NCBI GenBank assembly: GCA_007123465.1 | Contig: SKLB01000033.1 | Coordinates: 1 to 6,823, forward strand | DNA from: Spirochaetales bacterium | GTDB lineage: Bacteria; Spirochaetota; Spirochaetia; DSM-27196; PWMO01 | DNA length: 6,823 bases | Reading direction: 5' to 3' | Shown: piece after piece, positions 5,976-6,823 of the stretch | Numbering within the stretch: the stretch's first letter is position 1 | Layout: every line of letters starts with the position of its first letter | The notes under the pieces: model-generated | The model's input: the letters and a program-made list of their open reading frames with translations, nothing else | Databases searched by the model: none | What the model was told of the DNA's origin: nothing | Made by a program: the position numbers and the translations under genes

Positions 5976-6823
5976 ATGTTTAGCAGACGTTTTTCGACAA
6001 CTTTGTGCCGCAGCGTTTTCGCTGCTCTGCTGTTTGCGGCGCTTGTCCTGCTTGCCGGCTGCATGGATCCGTTGAGCCAGGGTGGGCACGCAGGCTATGC
6101 CGGCATTTCGGTCCTCGAGGCGCCAGGCTCGATCAGCGAATTACAGATTACCGTCAGTGGACCGGCAATGAGCACGATCGGCCCGCTGCTGCTGTCGCCG
6201 GGAACTACCAGCCTGACGCTGAAAGTGCCCACGGGACCGGAGCGGGTGTTCGATATCTCCGGCGGTTGGTTTACCTACCGACGCGTAGCCGGGGTTACGG
6301 CCAAAGGCCTGGACCTGAGTGCGCGAATGCGGCCCTATATCGTTGTTCCGGATCGCAACAATGATCGGCTGGCAATTGTGAAAGACATGAACGGCGCGGG
6401 CTGGACCGGTATGATCTCGGTGGTGGAAGACCCCGGACCGCCACAGCCGATCACCGCACCGCGTTGGGTTGACTTCGACAACCAGGGACGCCTGCTCTTG
6501 TATTTCTCGGACGCGCTTGTGACCATCAGCGATCCGGGCATTGCGGGGCCGATTGTAGACTTTGAAACCGTAACAGGGGCAGAAATTGCGGCCTACGATA
6601 GAGCAGGTGGATATCTCTACTACTACAGCGGCACCGGAATCAACCGCTGGGACGGCCTCGGAACGCTGTTTTTTTCCTATGATGGAGACGCTTTTGGCAT
6701 GGCGATGGGCGATGGCGGGCATATCTACATTGTTGGTCGTACCGAGGCTTCCGGTGCAACGGTCCCGGGCGTCGAAAAATATGATCCGGCAACGTTCACC
6801 GTGGTGGAATCGTTTTCTGACGC
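5976..6823 (+). CDS. Paralogous lipoprotein with propeller-like repeats, partial (runs off the window)
   Basis: The first 282 codons are visible and no stop is met before the window ends. Signal peptide MFSRRF, a hydrophobic core, and lipobox LAGC with C29 lipidated. Residues 29-143 repeat the N-terminal module of the preceding gene product: CMDPLSQGGH is identical, and VSGPAM, VPTG, RVFDISGGW, RRVAGVTAKGLDLSARMRP and IVVPDR are shared or nearly so. The part after ~145 has diverged but keeps the propeller-like rhythm: WVDFDNQGRLLLYF, AYDRAGGYLYYYSG, MGDGGHIYIVGR and VEKYDPATFTVVESF. The common module may be the anchor or partner-binding part, with the propeller giving specificity. It probably arose by tandem duplication of the upstream gene and may be read from the same transcript, or separately given the 93-base gap. 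The 3' end and total length are unknown. Confidence 0.82.
   Translation, partial: MFSRRFSTTLCRSVFAALLFAALVLLAGCMDPLSQGGHAGYAGISVLEAPGSISELQITVSGPAMSTIGPLLLSPGTTSLTLKVPTGPERVFDISGGWFTYRRVAGVTAKGLDLSARMRPYIVVPDRNNDRLAIVKDMNGAGWTGMISVVEDPGPPQPITAPRWVDFDNQGRLLLYFSDALVTISDPGIAGPIVDFETVTGAEIAAYDRAGGYLYYYSGTGINRWDGLGTLFFSYDGDAFGMAMGDGGHIYIVGRTEASGATVPGVEKYDPATFTVVESFSD
6036..6112 (+). repeat. 77-base conserved block, copy 2 (lipobox region of second lipoprotein)
   Basis: Partner of 4668-4744, offset by 1368 bases. The six differences are spread along the block. It codes for AALVLLAGC and the first mature residues through SV. Confidence 0.85.

Noticed and set aside
6005..6364. Out-of-frame plus-strand frame inside the second lipoprotein gene that resembles another at 4583-4768
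   Set aside because: The similarity is a by-product of the 77-base nucleotide block in another frame; the lipoprotein frame carries the signal peptide and lipobox.

Overview
The window looks like chromosomal DNA of a moderately GC-rich, didermic bacterium. The evidence is several exported proteins, two lipoproteins with classical lipoboxes, and a predicted outer-membrane beta-barrel ending in phenylalanine. The mix of genes (standalone exported FecR-domain protein, small exported protein of unknown family, species-specific lipoproteins) fits a free-living spirochaete best. That placement is an inference and no marker in the window proves it. No mobile element, tRNA, rRNA or CRISPR array was seen.

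Left part (1-1971). A GTG-started gene encodes a manganese-dependent (family II) inorganic pyrophosphatase with a CBS-domain pair inserted in the DHH domain; every catalytic residue I could place is present. It converges, with an 11-base gap, on a minus-strand gene for a DinB-superfamily (four-helix, histidine metal-site) protein. These two look like housekeeping or accessory metabolism genes and have no clear link to the right part.

Intergenic promoter region (1969-2092). It holds a good sigma-70-like promoter (TTGCAT, 17-base spacer, TATATT) pointing right. A 10-base direct repeat overlaps its -35 box.

Right part (2093-6823). Five same-strand genes all encode exported proteins: a small secreted protein of unknown family, an outer-membrane beta-barrel candidate, a periplasmic FecR-domain protein, and two tandem paralogous lipoproteins. 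The lipoproteins share a conserved ~115-residue N-terminal module followed by diverged propeller-like repeats. The first four are tightly packed (4-base overlap, then gaps of 17 and 9 bases), which supports one transcript from the promoter at 2032-2060. The second lipoprotein follows after 93 bases and runs off the window. The set reads as an uncharacterised cell-envelope locus: barrel in the outer membrane, FecR-domain protein in the periplasm, propeller lipoproteins tethered to a membrane. Its function cannot be named from sequence alone.

Two points stand out. The lipoprotein paralogues share a 77-base block at 71/77 identity around the lipobox, while the rest is much more diverged. The first lipoprotein stops in the middle of an NHL-like motif that would continue if one base were added, which hints at a frameshift truncation.
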